In this document: piece by piece, positions 53,881-64,000 of the stretch
Layout: each line of letters opens with the position of its first letter
Position numbering within the stretch: the first letter of the stretch is position 1
Origin: Acanthosepion pharaonis
Lineage: Eukaryota > Mollusca > Cephalopoda > Sepiida > Sepiidae
NCBI GenBank assembly: GCA_903632075.3
Contig: CAHIKZ030000058.1
Coordinates: 3,716,001 to 3,780,000, forward strand
Length of the DNA stretch: 64,000 bases
Direction: 5' to 3'
Made by a program: the position numbers and the translations under genes
The notes under the pieces: model-generated
Told to the model about the DNA's origin: nothing
The model's input: only the letters and a program-made list of their open reading frames with translations
The model's database searches: none

Positions 53881-54620
53881 GAAGGTATCATGGCTTGACC
53901 AAGTTCCACAGAATAAAATCAATGGTTAAATGAAAAACTAATTCTGCAAAGAAAAATGTCCGATTTTATAACGAAACCTCGACCTCAGAAAAAAAAACAA
54001 AAATTCGATTTATTGATCAAATAATTTTTGCTGATTAATAAATATTTTCCCACTTTTAAAATATCGATTTTAAGGAGGAAAAATATTGTTGATCATTTTC
54101 TGAAACGATCCTCCAAATTTTCCTAGCAGACAACAAATATTAATTTTCTGAAATTTCAAAGACTACTACGCGTCTGATATGACGTCGCTGAATGTTTAAT
54201 GTATATGAATATAGAAATTAAATTTGGAGCCGACCAGTGCACAGAAATGGGTTAATTACTTTGTGAGCCGTTTTTATATATAAAAAAAATGAGCTTTTAG
54301 TGAAGATACTTCAATCTGTAGAATTATCTACATTAGAGGGTGAGTGTGTGTGTGTGTGTGTGTGTGTGACTATAACTGAATCATGAAGAACAACAGTAGA
54401 AAACCGGAATTGGTTTAACAACAAGTATATTAACTTTTGGTACAGTGAAATATAATATACAATAGAAACTAGGGAGGAAAATATTTAGCCGTTAATAACT
54501 GTTTTCAGTAAAAGCTGCTACTGCTCCTCCTGATAATCCTCTTGATGTAGGAGTATTTTTGTGTCTTTTATCCGACGGCCAAGGACAAACTTGTAGAGAA
54601 ATATTCTTCCTCACAACATA
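53881..54620. other. No recognisable feature
   Basis: (GT)n at 54345-54370. Nothing else assigned. Confidence 0.4.
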
Positions 54621-54624
54621 TCTA

Positions 54625-54634
54625 TATATATCTA

Positions 54635-54725
<91 letters not shown>
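54625..54725. repeat. (CT)n(AT)n microsatellite
   Basis: Short CT run then interrupted (AT)n, abutting the palindromic element at 54726. Confidence 0.95.
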
Positions 54726-54824
54726 CAAATATATGGATATAGATCCGACAGTATGAAGAAAAATATAGGGAAAAACAAACAAAAATCCTAATATGCAATT
54801 ATGCTGTTTTAATGTTAATATAAG

Positions 54825-54868
54825 GTCAACGTCGGACGTTTCGGTCTAATAGACCATCTTCAGGACAT
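54825..54868 (-). ncRNA. Hammerhead-like motif 1 of 4
   Basis: Minus-strand RNA: AUGUC, CUGAAGA, U, GGUCUAUUAGACC (5-bp stem II), GAAA, CGUCCGACGU, U, GAC. The core fits CUGANGA...GAAA, stem III ACGU/ACGU is self-complementary, and stem I starts GUC/GAC. The extra U between core and stem II departs from the classic layout, and the site is GUU. Confidence 0.6.
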
Positions 54869-55087
54869 ATTCATAAAACATAATTAACATAGACCATATT
54901 CAATTCAACATGAAAAAGACGATGGACATTAAAGCAAGACCAATCCAAACAGATAACTGAAATCTTTTATAAGATCAGCGTTCCGTTTAAATATGATCAC
55001 GTCGTCGTCACGTGGGCGATGTTGTGAAAACGTATTCCTAAACTGTTAATTATGTATTCCTAAATATGTTAATTATGTTTTATGAAT

Positions 55088-55133
55088 ATGCCCTGAAGAT
55101 GGTCTATTAGACCGAAACGTCCGACGTTGACAT
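55088..55133 (+). ncRNA. Hammerhead-like motif 2 of 4
   Basis: Plus-strand mirror of motif 1: AUGCC, CUGAAGA, U, GGUCUAUUAGACC, GAAACGUCCGACGUU, GACAU. One stem I pair is lost (U to C). Confidence 0.55.
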
Positions 55134-55275
55134 TATATAAACATTAAAACAGCATAATTGCATATTAGGATTTTTGTTTGTTTTTTCCGTATATTTTTCT
55201 TCATATATATATATATATGAAAGAAAAATACAGAAAAAAACGAAATTCTGAATATGCATTATTAATGTTAAAATA

Positions 55276-55325
55276 AAGTCGACGTCGGACGTTTCGGTCT
55301 ATTTAAGACCATCTTCATGGACATT
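55276..55325 (-). ncRNA. Hammerhead-like motif 3 of 4
   Basis: Minus strand: AAUGUCC, AUGAAGA, U, GGUCUUAAAUAGACC, GAAACGUCCGACGUC, GACUU. Stem II keeps GGUCU/AGACC with a longer loop and the site is GUC, but the C of CUGAAGA is replaced or displaced by A. Confidence 0.5.
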
Positions 55326-55671
55326 TTCATTTAAACATAATTAACATTATAACTTATAACAATTTAACACAAAAGACGATGGACATAAGAGCCCAACTAA
55401 TTCAGACAGATAACTGAAATTTTATACAGATCAGCGTTCTGTTTAAATATGATCACGTAGTCGTCACGTGGGCGATGTTGTTAAGACGTATTCGAAGATG
55501 ATTTCCAAAAATTAAAATATCAAAAAGTCGAATGAAAAATTTCTATAAACAATTAAAGAAATCTCTTCCGTTGATGTTGGAATACGTAGTGATCAATTGG
55601 TTCTTATATCTTCAACAAGCTTGAAAGTCTTTCTCGTTACAATGTAAATCCAAAATTTATGTTTAAATGAA

Positions 55672-55720
55672 AATGTCCATGAAGATGGTCTTAAATAGAC
55701 CGAAACGTCCGACGTCTACT
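55672..55720 (+). ncRNA. Hammerhead-like motif 4 of 4
   Basis: Plus-strand mirror of motif 3: AAUGUCC, AUGAAGA, U, GGUCUUAAAUAGACC, GAAACGUCCGACGUC, UACUU. Same core change as motif 3. Confidence 0.5.
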
Positions 55721-55811
55721 TTATTTTAACATTAATAATGCATATTCAGAATTTTGTTTTTTTCTGTATTTTTCTTTCATACTGTCGGATTTATATCCAT
55801 ATATTTGCTTA

Positions 55812-55932
55812 CATATATATATATATATACAGAGAGAGAGAAAGAGAGAGAGAGACAGACAAACAGAAACATACAGACAGAAACAGAGAGACAGAGACAG
55901 AGTGATACTGACAGACAGAGAGACAGAGAGAT
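55812..55932. repeat. (AT)n then (GA)/(GACA)n microsatellite
   Basis: AT run, GAGAGAGAGAAAGAGAG, then ACAGACAGACAGA-type repeats. Confidence 0.9.
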
Positions 55933-56193
55933 TGATGAAATATTTATGTAGTCTAGTTCTATGGATATTTTACGGTTTTCCTATTTGAATTTTCTGATGA
56001 CTCTTAATTCTTCAATTACTTATTGAATAGGCTCATGAAGAGTTCCACAGCGATAAAATATCCGTAGAAATTTCCCTATCGCATCGTTAAATTTTTGAGC
56101 TTACAAAGAGAGTATACATGAAAAGATTTGGAATTGACAACTTTTTCCATTTCACTGAAACAGACCTCAAAGACCATCTATCTTCCCTTCATC

Positions 56194-56515
56194 TTTCATT
56201 TTCTTACTGAAACCAAAGAGCCTCTGTATATGTCTTTGGTCTTCCCACGCGATCAAATCAGAATATTCCATTATTTATGAGGTATTAGAGGGAATATTCA
56301 AACTGTTTTATCTTTTATTATTCTTTCTTTTTTCACTGGAACCAGGTAGCGTCTCTAACATGTCTTTTTACGCGATCAAAGTAGAATAGTTCATTATTTA
56401 TGAGGAAATGTTAAACACTTTATTCTTACTTTCTTTTTTTACCGATACCAAGTAGCGTCTCTCATATGTCTTTTGTGATCAAAACGGAATAATCCATTAT
56501 TTATTATGTAGTGGC
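56194..56515. repeat. Tandem repeat, three units of 90-125 bp
   Basis: Units start near 56194, 56321 and 56428. Each has TTCACTGGAACCAGGTAGCG-like sequence, ..TCT..ATGTCTTT.., CGATCAAAGTAGAATAGTTC and CATTATTTATGAGG. They differ by substitutions and small indels. No coding frame is conserved across units. Confidence 0.75.
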
Positions 56516-57175
56516 ATGGCGTAAACCCAATTATTGTATGAAACATATTAGGTTCAGATTAGTCTGGGGAAAAGCTTCCCATCAAAATCATGCGGTCAAT
56601 TAAGATCTTTTTCACTCAAAATGATTTTTCTAAACTTGCCATTACTCTACGATTTGCAAAAGACTAATAAGATTAGAATGCACCATGAAACTTTAAGATC
56701 TTTTACTTAATATTACATTCTTACATTTTGTCGACATGGGAAATTATTTTTGTCAATTTACACTTCGCATTTCCCTCATATAACTTGGACAATCTGCCAT
56801 TTTATGTGCGCTAAATCAAGCGAAGAAATTAAATTAGTACTGCTTTGTTTAGAAGGTGACAGCGTTCTTTAAAATAAGCAGACGATTCAAGAACCACAGC
56901 TTCAGACAACACGGAAGACAAATGCGTCAGGTCTACAATGTGTATTTAAGAACTTACGTACCTAAGCGTGTATATAGCGAGGTGACTTTTCCTTCTTAGA
57001 TTTGATTTTGAGTAAATTGATGTACAAGTAAATGCTCAATAACTAAAAATAATTTAAACTGGTTAAATTAATGACCAGTAATTAGAAAGAAATTAAACTG
57101 GTTAATCATGATCCTGCCTGTTCCTTCATTCGTTTGTTAGTTTGCACGAGCGATACGCCCGGACATTGCCTCAAA
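56516..57175. other. No recognisable feature
   Basis: AT-rich DNA up to the mariner target TA. Confidence 0.4.
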
Positions 57176-57177
57176 TA

Positions 57178-58466
57178 TCAGGTCATCCCATAAGTTCTGT
57201 CCGAATTTTAACTTTTTGTTAAAATGAACGAAATTTAAAGAGTATCTGATAATGTCTAATGGAGCTGAACATTATTTTTATGTTTAGATGCATTTAAACT
57301 GATCAAATTTTATTTCAGAGAACAATAAAATTAAATTTTGTTTGATTAAAACCCTGCTAACATGGAAGTACCCAAGAATTATTTGAGGCACATAATGCTT
57401 TATGAGTTCAAGAAAGGAAACTCAGCAACCGAAGCGGCTAGAAACATTCACTCAGTTTATGGAGAGGAATGTGTGAATGAAAGAACTTGCAGAAAATGGT
57501 TTACAAAATTCAGAGGTGGAGATTTCACCCTTGAAGATGAAGATCGAACCGGACGTCAAGTTGAGTTTGATGAAAAGCTTCTTGAAGCAGCCCTTGAAGA
57601 AAATCCTGCTTTATCAGTTGAGGAATTGGCAGTGGTTCTCAGTTCAAACGATACAACTGTTCATCGTCATCTTCAACAACTTGGAAAAATTCCTAAACTT
57701 GGAAAAAGAGTGCCTCATGAATTGTCTGAAAGCAACCTCAAATCCCGAGTTGACATCTGCTATTCTCTCAATTCTCGACAACTTTTTTCACCTTTTTTGG
57801 ATAGACTTCTGACTGGCGACGAAAAATGGATCTTTTATCGAAATGTTAAGCGTCGTAGACAGTGGCTTGGTAAAGGGGAAGGACCCCAGCCACAGCCGAG
57901 AAGGGAACTTCACGGGCAAAAAGGTTCTTCTTTCAATCTGGTGGGATCGCCAAGGAATAGTCCACTTTGAATTCTTACCAACTAATGCAACAATTAATGC
58001 TCAAATACACTGTCAGCAATTAGAGCGTTTGAACCAAGCTTTGAGGATTAAAAGACCAGCTCTAGTGAATCGAAAAGAGGTGATGTTTCATCAGGACAAC
58101 GCGCGATCCTGCACAGCAAGAATCACATCACAAAAGATCGAAGAACTTGGTTGGGAGAAAATTCCTCATCCACCTTATTCTCCCGATCTTGCTCCTTCAG
58201 ACTACCATTTGTTTCGTAGCTTACAGAGTCATTTGGAAGAAACAGCTTTTGTAACACAGGAAGAGGTTAAAACTGACATTAGTGAGTTCTTCGAATCAAA
58301 GTCAAAAGAATTTTACAGTAATGGAATTACTAAGCTTGTTAATAGATGAAAAGAAGTCATAGATAATCAGGCAAAATACATTGTTGATGAATCTGTAATT
58401 AAATGTAACATTTGGTCACTTGTTTTCTTTATTCAAAATTCGGACAGAACTTATGGGATGACCTGA
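57178..58466 (+). mobile_element. Mariner transposon, 1289 bp, nearly intact
   Basis: Perfect 32-bp terminal inverted repeats beginning TCAGGTCATCCCATAAGTTC, flanked by the TA duplication (57176-57177, 58467-58468). Length, TIR size and a single transposase frame fit the mariner family. TIRs are unmutated relative to each other, which points to a fairly recent insertion compared with other relics here. Confidence 0.95.
57362..58349 (+). pseudogene. Mariner transposase, DD34D, one frameshift
   Basis: About 328 residues if read through, close to the usual 330-350. N-terminal helix-turn-helix: HIMLYEFKKGNSATEAARNI then FRGGDFTLEDEDRTGR. Second HTH near LSVEELAVVLSSNDTTVHRH. Linker RVPHELSESN (usual WVPHEL). 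First catalytic Asp in LTGDEKWIFY. Then KRRRQWLGKGEGPQPQPRR..LHG. At 57916-57920 a 1-base insertion shifts frame, and the second frame gives KKVLLSIWWDRQGIVHFEFL, HQDNARSC (second Asp) and YSPDLAPSDYHLFRSL (third Asp, 34 residues later). No other stop or shift was seen, so catalytic residues are all retained. Confidence 0.93.
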
Positions 58467-58499
58467 TAAATAATGGCTCGTTTCATTTTTATATGGAGA

Positions 58500-58870
58500 A
58501 AAGACGAGTAAAATGATACATCAGAGATATTTTGGATTTAGTGAAGAAAATAAAACATACATAATAATAAAAAGAAAAGAAGGAAGGAAAGGTGACGACA
58601 GCAAAAACACTATCATGCACTTGAACGTCTCTTTCAATGTTGGATGTTTACATTTTGCCTCTTTCACTTCTTTAAATAATGAATTCAAATTGGTTGCTAC
58701 TGTTATAGTTTGTTCAAGCTGGTAAGCCCAAATATCTGAGGATGGAATAAGGGAACTTGTAAAGAGTTTATCTAATCATTAAATACAAATTATGATTCAT
58801 GAGAAGATTGTAAAAACCGTGAAAGATTCACGGGTACTGCTAGTTGAATACAAGTTGATTTGTGATGGAT
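58500..58870. other. No recognisable feature
   Basis: The frame 58513-58725 has no known motif. Confidence 0.4.
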
Positions 58871-59024
58871 TTCTCATACCAAAATAAGGGAAAAGTCCAT
58901 ATAAGTCCATATGAAAATATGTCCGACAGCCTGTAGAATGTGTTCTTTGTCGTCAGGCGTACGAACGAATATCAGTCTTCCTCGATCTATAGTGTGTGGT
59001 GCCACGAATCCAGTGTCAGCAACA

Positions 59025-59213
59025 AACACACGCACGCACAAACACACACACAAACAAAGACATATACGCATATACATATATACACACATACACACACATA
59101 TACATACACACACATATATATACATACATGTATCCTTACAGATACACACATACACACACGCACACGTGTATGTATTTATCCACACATACAAATACAAGCA
59201 AGTAAATACGCCC

Positions 59214-59247
<34 letters not shown>

Positions 59248-59270
59248 ATATATATATATATATATATGAA
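59025..59270. repeat. (AC)/(ATAC) and (ATCT)n(AT)n microsatellite
   Basis: Imperfect CACACA/TATACACACA tract to 59170, (ATCT)n at 59213-59245, then (AT)n. Long frames on both strands here are repeat artefacts. Confidence 0.9.
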
Positions 59271-59474
59271 GGTCTTCATTAAAAGTTACCCAACATCGCG
59301 TGATAATGGAAAAAATTTAAAATTCCGAGACATTTTCCATGTCGCGGTGTAAAATATTTTTTTTAATAAATATATTAAAATATTAAACTCTACGTTCTGT
59401 CAAGCACTTAAAAAATAATAAATGTTAAAAACTGTGAATTCTTAATCTGACTGTTCTTTCTCTTTATTTATTTA

Positions 59475-59502
59475 AATATATATATATATATATATATATA
59501 TT
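59475..59502. repeat. (AT)n microsatellite
   Basis: About 14 AT repeats before the RTE relic. Confidence 0.9.
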
Positions 59503-59589
59503 GCTAGAGAGATATATAGTATTGCTAGACAGGAAGATTTCTTTGGTAACGAATAAAAAGGTACCGAGTTGTTTCGTGACATCCTTTAC

Positions 59590-60015
59590 GGCAGAGAGTG
59601 TTGTTGGACGTTCTCCTCAAAGACGAAGAAGAAACTGGTGGCGGCTGAGATATGGTTCTACAGAAGGATGCTGAGAATATCATGGACCGAGAGTGTGAGC
59701 AACGATGAGCTCTTGGAGAGGATTCAACAAGAAGGAGGCTTATACTTAACATCAGGAAGAGGCAGCTGAAGTTTCTGGGACATGTAATGAGAAAGGAGGG
59801 TCTGGTGAATCTGATACTGACAGGCCGAATACAGGGAAAGGGAGACAAGCGAAAAAAAGCGCGACATAACTGGTGAGTTTAAGCAAGTGGATGACACAAC
59901 ATGGTCTGGGGGAGATGGCAGAGGGACTAAACCTATTGAGAGCTACACGGATAGGGGGAAGTGGCGAGCCATGATTGCCTATATCCTGAAAGGTCACGGC
60001 ACATATAAAGAAAGA
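59590..60015 (+). pseudogene. RTE-like LINE ORF2 C-terminal end
   Basis: AAEIWFYRRMLRISWTESVS then NDELLERIQQE (59639-59735). After a shift: LNIRKRQLKFLGHVMRKEGL, VNLILTGRIQGKGD, then LSKWMTQHGL-like and MAEGLNLLRATRIGGSGEP/ARDRGKWRAMIAYILKGHGT (to 60005). The ordered motifs W..RRMLRI.W...V.N...L, QL.FLGH..R, GR..G.R and W..MI...L.GHGT define the tail of this LINE group, shared with 3260, 19330 and 34692. One or two frameshifts. Confidence 0.75.
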
Positions 60016-60019
60016 AAGC

Positions 60020-60870
60020 ACAACGGACTTACGTCGTTTATAACTTTCATGTTAACCAAACCTACGTCCAGATTTTTAGTCACTTGTACAAACCTAACCT
60101 ATGTGTAACCTTCTATTGTTTACCAAAATGAAGTAGTTATGTATTAATTAACTTGTAAAAGGTTTTTATGCACTAGAATATTACAAGACAAAAAAAGGTT
60201 TATGTTTATTTCTCGTTACGATTTTCGAATGTTGATTTAAGAATATGACGATTTTCTTAATTCTAACTGAATCTACATTAACCTGAAACCGACGTCATTT
60301 TATTCATTTGAGCTCATTAAAAAAACAGATAAGTTCTAGTACTTCTACGAGCATACAGATATGCAACAGGCTGCTAAAATCTAGATACAAGGACGCATTC
60401 TATAAAGAATGTACTGTGCCCCCGATAATGCTGAACTTTCAGATTTCTTCGATTCAAACAGCTCCCTAGTGATTACATTTTTATCTGGGCGAAGTACGTT
60501 TTCGCGTAAATGTTAATGCGAAGAGATGTCTAAAAAAAAATGTAATATCCAAGTTACAAATGACTCCATTTGGGTATGCAACGATTTTAATCAAAAGAAT
60601 ACATCCCTGATGATAAAGCATCGCCCCTTTTCTTTTCTTTTTCTGCTATTGCTTTGAAATTTGCTAGGAATGGAAACATCATGTAATATTATGTATCTTT
60701 CAACTAAAGTTTTAGCAACCACCCACCCACCAAAAAAATAAAAGCAAATAGATAAAATATTTCACACTTTGACGAGTTGAGATTTCGTAATGTACTTTTT
60801 AGCAAAATCCCTTAAGACGAGTGAAAATTGTCAGATCTGACAAGCAAATATAGCAAAGGAAAGAATGCGT
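60020..60870. other. No recognisable feature
   Basis: AT-rich, no coding similarity or repeat copy noticed. Confidence 0.4.
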
Positions 60871-60871
60871 C

Positions 60872-60872
<1 letters not shown>

Positions 60873-60955
<83 letters not shown>
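60873..60955. repeat. (AC)n(AT)n microsatellite
   Basis: About 8 AC then about 33 AT repeats. Confidence 0.95.
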
Positions 60956-60957
<2 letters not shown>

Positions 60958-61212
60958 GTAACGAAATCTATATGAAATAACGAAATCGGCTAGAATAAAA
61001 AACGGAAGAGTAATGGCCGTTATGGAAAAGACATGAGTCTGCAACGGAGAGAGGGCAAACGGAAAGGTCGGTCGAAGTAAACAGTGATAGTAGATTAAGA
61101 ATGTAAGGAAACCAGCTTTGACAGAAGGATGCGAGTGGAAAATGTCAGATGTGACACGATACCGATTTTCGGCAGTGATAACATTTCCAGTTATAATGGA
61201 GCATACAAAAAC

Positions 61213-61216
61213 ACAC

Positions 61217-61256
<40 letters not shown>

Positions 61257-61320
61257 ATTTGTGTGTGCATTTATATATGTGTGTGTTTGTATGCAATCCC
61301 AGCAAACACACACACGCGTA
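61213..61320. repeat. (AT)n(GT)n ... (AC)n microsatellite
   Basis: (AT)n(GT)n followed by interrupted GTGTGT and ACACACAC, forming a weak palindrome. Confidence 0.9.
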
Positions 61321-61447
61321 TATTTATCTATATGTAATAAAGATTCTATCTCGCCAAAAAAAAAAAAACGATCGACTAGGGTCTTTCTGTAAGATACTGT
61401 TTTTTTTCGGCAAAAACTCTTTGCTTTTACAGTGCTCAGGTTAAGGA

Positions 61448-61449
61448 GC

Positions 61450-61495
<46 letters not shown>
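61448..61495. repeat. (TAA)n microsatellite
   Basis: About 15 AAT repeats. No LINE H sequence was seen beside it. Confidence 0.95.
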
Positions 61496-61497
<2 letters not shown>

Positions 61498-61768
61498 CAA
61501 TCTTTATATTAATAATAATAAATAAACACAGAAATTATTGACTATTCCCGAAATCCGCTCAGCATGAGAGAGATGAATTTTTGTTTATTTTTATACATCA
61601 TATTTTTCAAATCACCTTACCTTATGAACAAATGTCTTTGTTTAAAGAAAATTAAAATTATTTTATGTCATAACTTAACGTATTTAAAGAAAAGTATTAT
61701 AATTAAATATAACTTTATCTCCTGATATGTGGATGTCAAAATCTGCGAAACTCCAAGTAGACATAAGT

Positions 61769-61771
<3 letters not shown>

Positions 61772-61842
<71 letters not shown>

Positions 61843-61854
61843 CAGAAATATATA
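61772..61854. repeat. (AC)n(AT)n microsatellite
   Basis: About 24 AC and about 10 AT repeats, at the left edge of the LINE. Confidence 0.95.
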
Positions 61855-64000
61855 TTAATAGCGTAGAATCTTTTCCTTGGAACGGTGGCCAGATACCTTT
61901 GCTCTCTGTGAAACTAACTTACATTCTTTTATTGGTACCGATGAATTCTTATTTCTATCTACCTCTTTGCCGAAAAAAAATCCAGCATTCACATGCATGG
62001 CCTTGGTGTTTACATCCACGATAATTTTCCGATAGCCAGAGAATTGTCTCTCAAGATCCCAGACTAGTCCTTCATGTGCTTCCGTTACTACATTCTGCCA
62101 GCTATCTCTTTTCTTATAGCCCCCCCCCACTCTTCTCAGGACTGCATTATATTAACCATAATTGCTGACAATATAGAAAATGCACTTCCCCTTCACCCAT
62201 CTGCGAACGTCTTTGTTTTTGGTGATTTTACTGCTCATCACAACGTGTGGCTTAAACATTCTAAAGGCACTGATGTTGGCGTGTGTTCAGACATTACATT
62301 TTTCCATTGCTCAATCGCTTAATCTAATTGTGGACTTTCCTAATCGATTCTCTACTTGATTTATTTCTTAAGTAATCTCCTCGTTCTTACCGAACTTCGC
62401 AACACTGCCCTCTTGCTAATTTTGATTGCTCTGTGGTAGCTATTGATATTACGTTCCAATCTTCTATTAAGCAGGGGCCTCCTATCCATAAGACCTTTTT
62501 CCGTTACCAGCATGCTGATTGGGATTCACTCTGTGATTTTCTCCGGACTTGGACTGAAATCTTTAAACTCCCAATTGAAAATTCCGCCACTGAAGTTTCT
62601 TGAGTCAAAAGCCAGCATGGATTCTTTCATCTCCTCTCGGAAATACCAGGTGAAATATTAATCCTCTCTATTGTACACACCAACATTCTCACCTGCTATA
62701 GCACACAGGAACCACTATTTCAGGCTATACCAGCGTGGCGGCTCTCGTCACAACAGGCGCCTATTCATTGCTGCTCGCAATAGATAGATGTAAGCGAGTT
62801 CTTGAAGGAGGTAATTCCCTGTTTGTCAAGAGAATGAGGCACCGCATAGTCTTTGGCTCTCGTGATTACTGGCGGCACTGTGATAGAGCATTAAATCTGT
62901 AAGGTCTCTATTCGTCTCCTCTGTAATCAATATGAATGCTCAGCACGTAAATTATTCTCTAATTCTACTCTTAACTCATCAGGAATATCTTTAACTTCAC
63001 GCCTAGAACCGAGTCTCTTTTGAGTGATATGTTTATAACTCCTTCCATGATCTCTGCTATCATCTCTAACCTAGATCCCTGTAATAGTCATTAGGAAGTC
63101 TGCTCTGAAACTGGCTCCTGTTCTCTCTAAACTGTATAATAAACGCCTCGCTGCCTCCTCATTTGGTACTAGCTGAAAATATTCATCTGTTGTTCCAGTT
63201 TTCAATAAATCTGCTGAGCCGATCGACCCTTTCAACTATCGGCCTGTTAGCATTCTACCTCTTTTGGGGGAAGTCCTAGAGGCCCCTGTCAACGTTGAAT
63301 TGGTTCATCATCCCTAGTTGCAGAACTTTTTCACAGACAAGCAATATGTCTTTCGTTTCTCCAGGTCAATTGCTGATATACTGACAATATTTTCTGGAAA
63401 GATTTTATTATGCTCAAGATAAAAACGGTGAAACCCGGGTTGTTGCATTGGACATTTCAGGTCTTCTCCACAAGCTGAATATTTGCGGTGTCTGCGGGCA
63501 CTTTTTTGAAATGATACAGTTTTTTTTCCTATAAAATCGTGAAATGATAGTTATTTAGACGGCCACTCGTCTAGATACTTTCGTATTAATGCACGTGTCT
63601 TCCACGACTCCATCCTTGATTCTACTTTATATTTAATTTCCGTTAAAGACTTTCCTGATGGCATCTACTTTCAAATTGGTATCTACGCTGACGACACAAC
63701 ATTTTATTCCTGCCTTGCTAGTAAGGCTCATCAGTCTGACAATATCGAAATGGCAGCCGATGTCCAAAACAACCTTAAGTCCGTAGTTAACTGGGGCAAA
63801 AGATGGATTGCTTTAACAACTCCAAAAACTAAACTTCTTTCAATTAAACCTCTGAGAGAACCCTGGCCACCTTCCATTAGCATGGGTGATGCTATCCTCC
63901 AAGAACGTGATTCCTTGCGCCTTCTCGAGATCAGGTTCTCTGCTAATATGAAGTGGAAATACTATATAGAATCCATTTTATGGTCAGCTGTTAAGAAAGT
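61855..64000 (+). pseudogene. Jockey-like LINE ORF2 (endonuclease + reverse transcriptase), runs off the window
   Basis: APE-type endonuclease: PDTFALCETNL-like near 61895 (catalytic Glu of the ..ET.L motif), HMHGLGVYIHDNFPIAREL near 61995, IIADNIENALPLHPSANVFV then FGDFTAHHNVW near 62160-62250 (GDFNAHH motif with N to T). Linker region: QHADWDSLCDFL, SSRKYQVK, AIAHRNHYFRLYQRGGSRHN then RRLFIAARNR, a stop, CKRVLE (62505-62810). RT fingers: SVVPVFNKSAEPIDPFNYRP then VSILPLL (63195-63260), DKQYVFRFSRSIADIL (63340-63385). The palm lies in the frame from 63543. Several stops and shifts show it is inactive. Same LINE group as the 3' ends at 7.6 and 15.5 kb. Confidence 0.85.
63543..64000 (+). pseudogene. 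RT palm/thumb portion of the LINE, open to the window edge
   Basis: An uninterrupted frame of about 152 codons has no stop before 64000. SYLDGHSSRYFRINARVFHD, then ILDSTLYLISVKDFPDGIYF (family PQGS.L.P.LF...I.DLP.GI), GIYADDTTFYSCLAS (the YADD catalytic motif, near 63685), NNLKSVVNWGKRWIALTTPK then TKLLSIKPL, and SLRLLEIRFSANMKWKYYI. It is part of the same LINE and the least damaged segment. The ORF continues past the right edge. Confidence 0.85.

Larger units (their letters stand above)
54726..55810. mobile_element. Nested palindromic element with four hammerhead-like motifs
   Basis: Unit 1 (about 54760-55204) and unit 2 (about 55215-55790) each consist of a left arm, an interior and an inverted right arm. 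Interiors are direct copies of each other (GATCAGCGTTCCGTTTAAAT / GATCAGCGTTCTGTTTAAAT; GTCGTCACGTGGGCGATGTT in both). Outer ends 54726-54770 (ATATGGATATAGATCCGACA..) and 55770-55808 (TGTCGGATTTATATCCATAT) are also inverted. Every arm carries a hammerhead-like motif, two on each strand. There is no ORF. It resembles tandem Penelope-like pLTR material or a ribozyme-bearing non-autonomous element. Confidence 0.8.

Noticed and set aside
60799..61451. 170-codon and other frames near 61 kb
   Set aside because: Consist largely of microsatellite-encoded YIYI/HTHT runs joined by chance open sequence.

Overview
Eukaryotic (metazoan) intergenic or intronic DNA, most likely from a cephalopod such as an octopus. 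The reasons are very long (AT)n, (GT)n and (TAA)n arrays, several tRNA-derived SINE families with a core domain of the Ceph-SINE kind, jockey-like and RTE-like LINE tails, Penelope-like and Tc1/mariner relics, and no recognisable host protein gene in 64 kb. The organism call is inference from repeat style. Family letters used below (A to N) are labels for this window only.

Layout. 0-9 kb: hairpins around (AT)n, LINE 3' ends, an RTE relic interrupted by a small tRNA-SINE with a 14-bp target duplication, and copies of a 'CGGCATATCAACACC' repeat (family E). 9-20 kb: a SINE with inverted and direct copies (family B), a Penelope-like GIY-YIG relic, a roughly 500-bp foldback, a LINE with a nested 240-bp element, a 5S rRNA-derived sequence fused to a SINE, and a repeat carrying a tRNA-like cloverleaf (family A). 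20-30 kb: DDE-transposase relics, SINE C, an 81-bp palindromic mariner MITE and a TIR element of about 390 bp. 29-33 kb: two copies of an unclassified repeat that preserves the start of a small ORF. 34-46 kb: two solo LTRs of one family (one nested in an RTE relic with a perfect target duplication), a Tc1 relic, three tRNA-hammerhead SINEs and a SINE dimer. 46-54 kb: LINE tails ending in (TAA)n in head-to-tail order, a possible CCAAT/ETS promoter-like island, and an RTE relic split by SINE B. 54-64 kb: a nested palindrome with four hammerhead-like motifs, an almost intact mariner, and an APE-RT LINE that runs off the right edge.

Nothing here looks like a working host gene or operon. The elements parasitise one another: tRNA/5S-headed SINEs, short foldbacks, LINE machinery, and ribozyme-carrying elements that repeatedly end in (AT)n. 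The most interesting signal is a set of hammerhead-ribozyme-like cores. Four are attached to tRNA-derived SINEs (19.7, 35.5, 39.6 and 44.9 kb) and four lie in the 54.7-55.8 kb palindrome, with weaker relatives near Penelope-like sequence.
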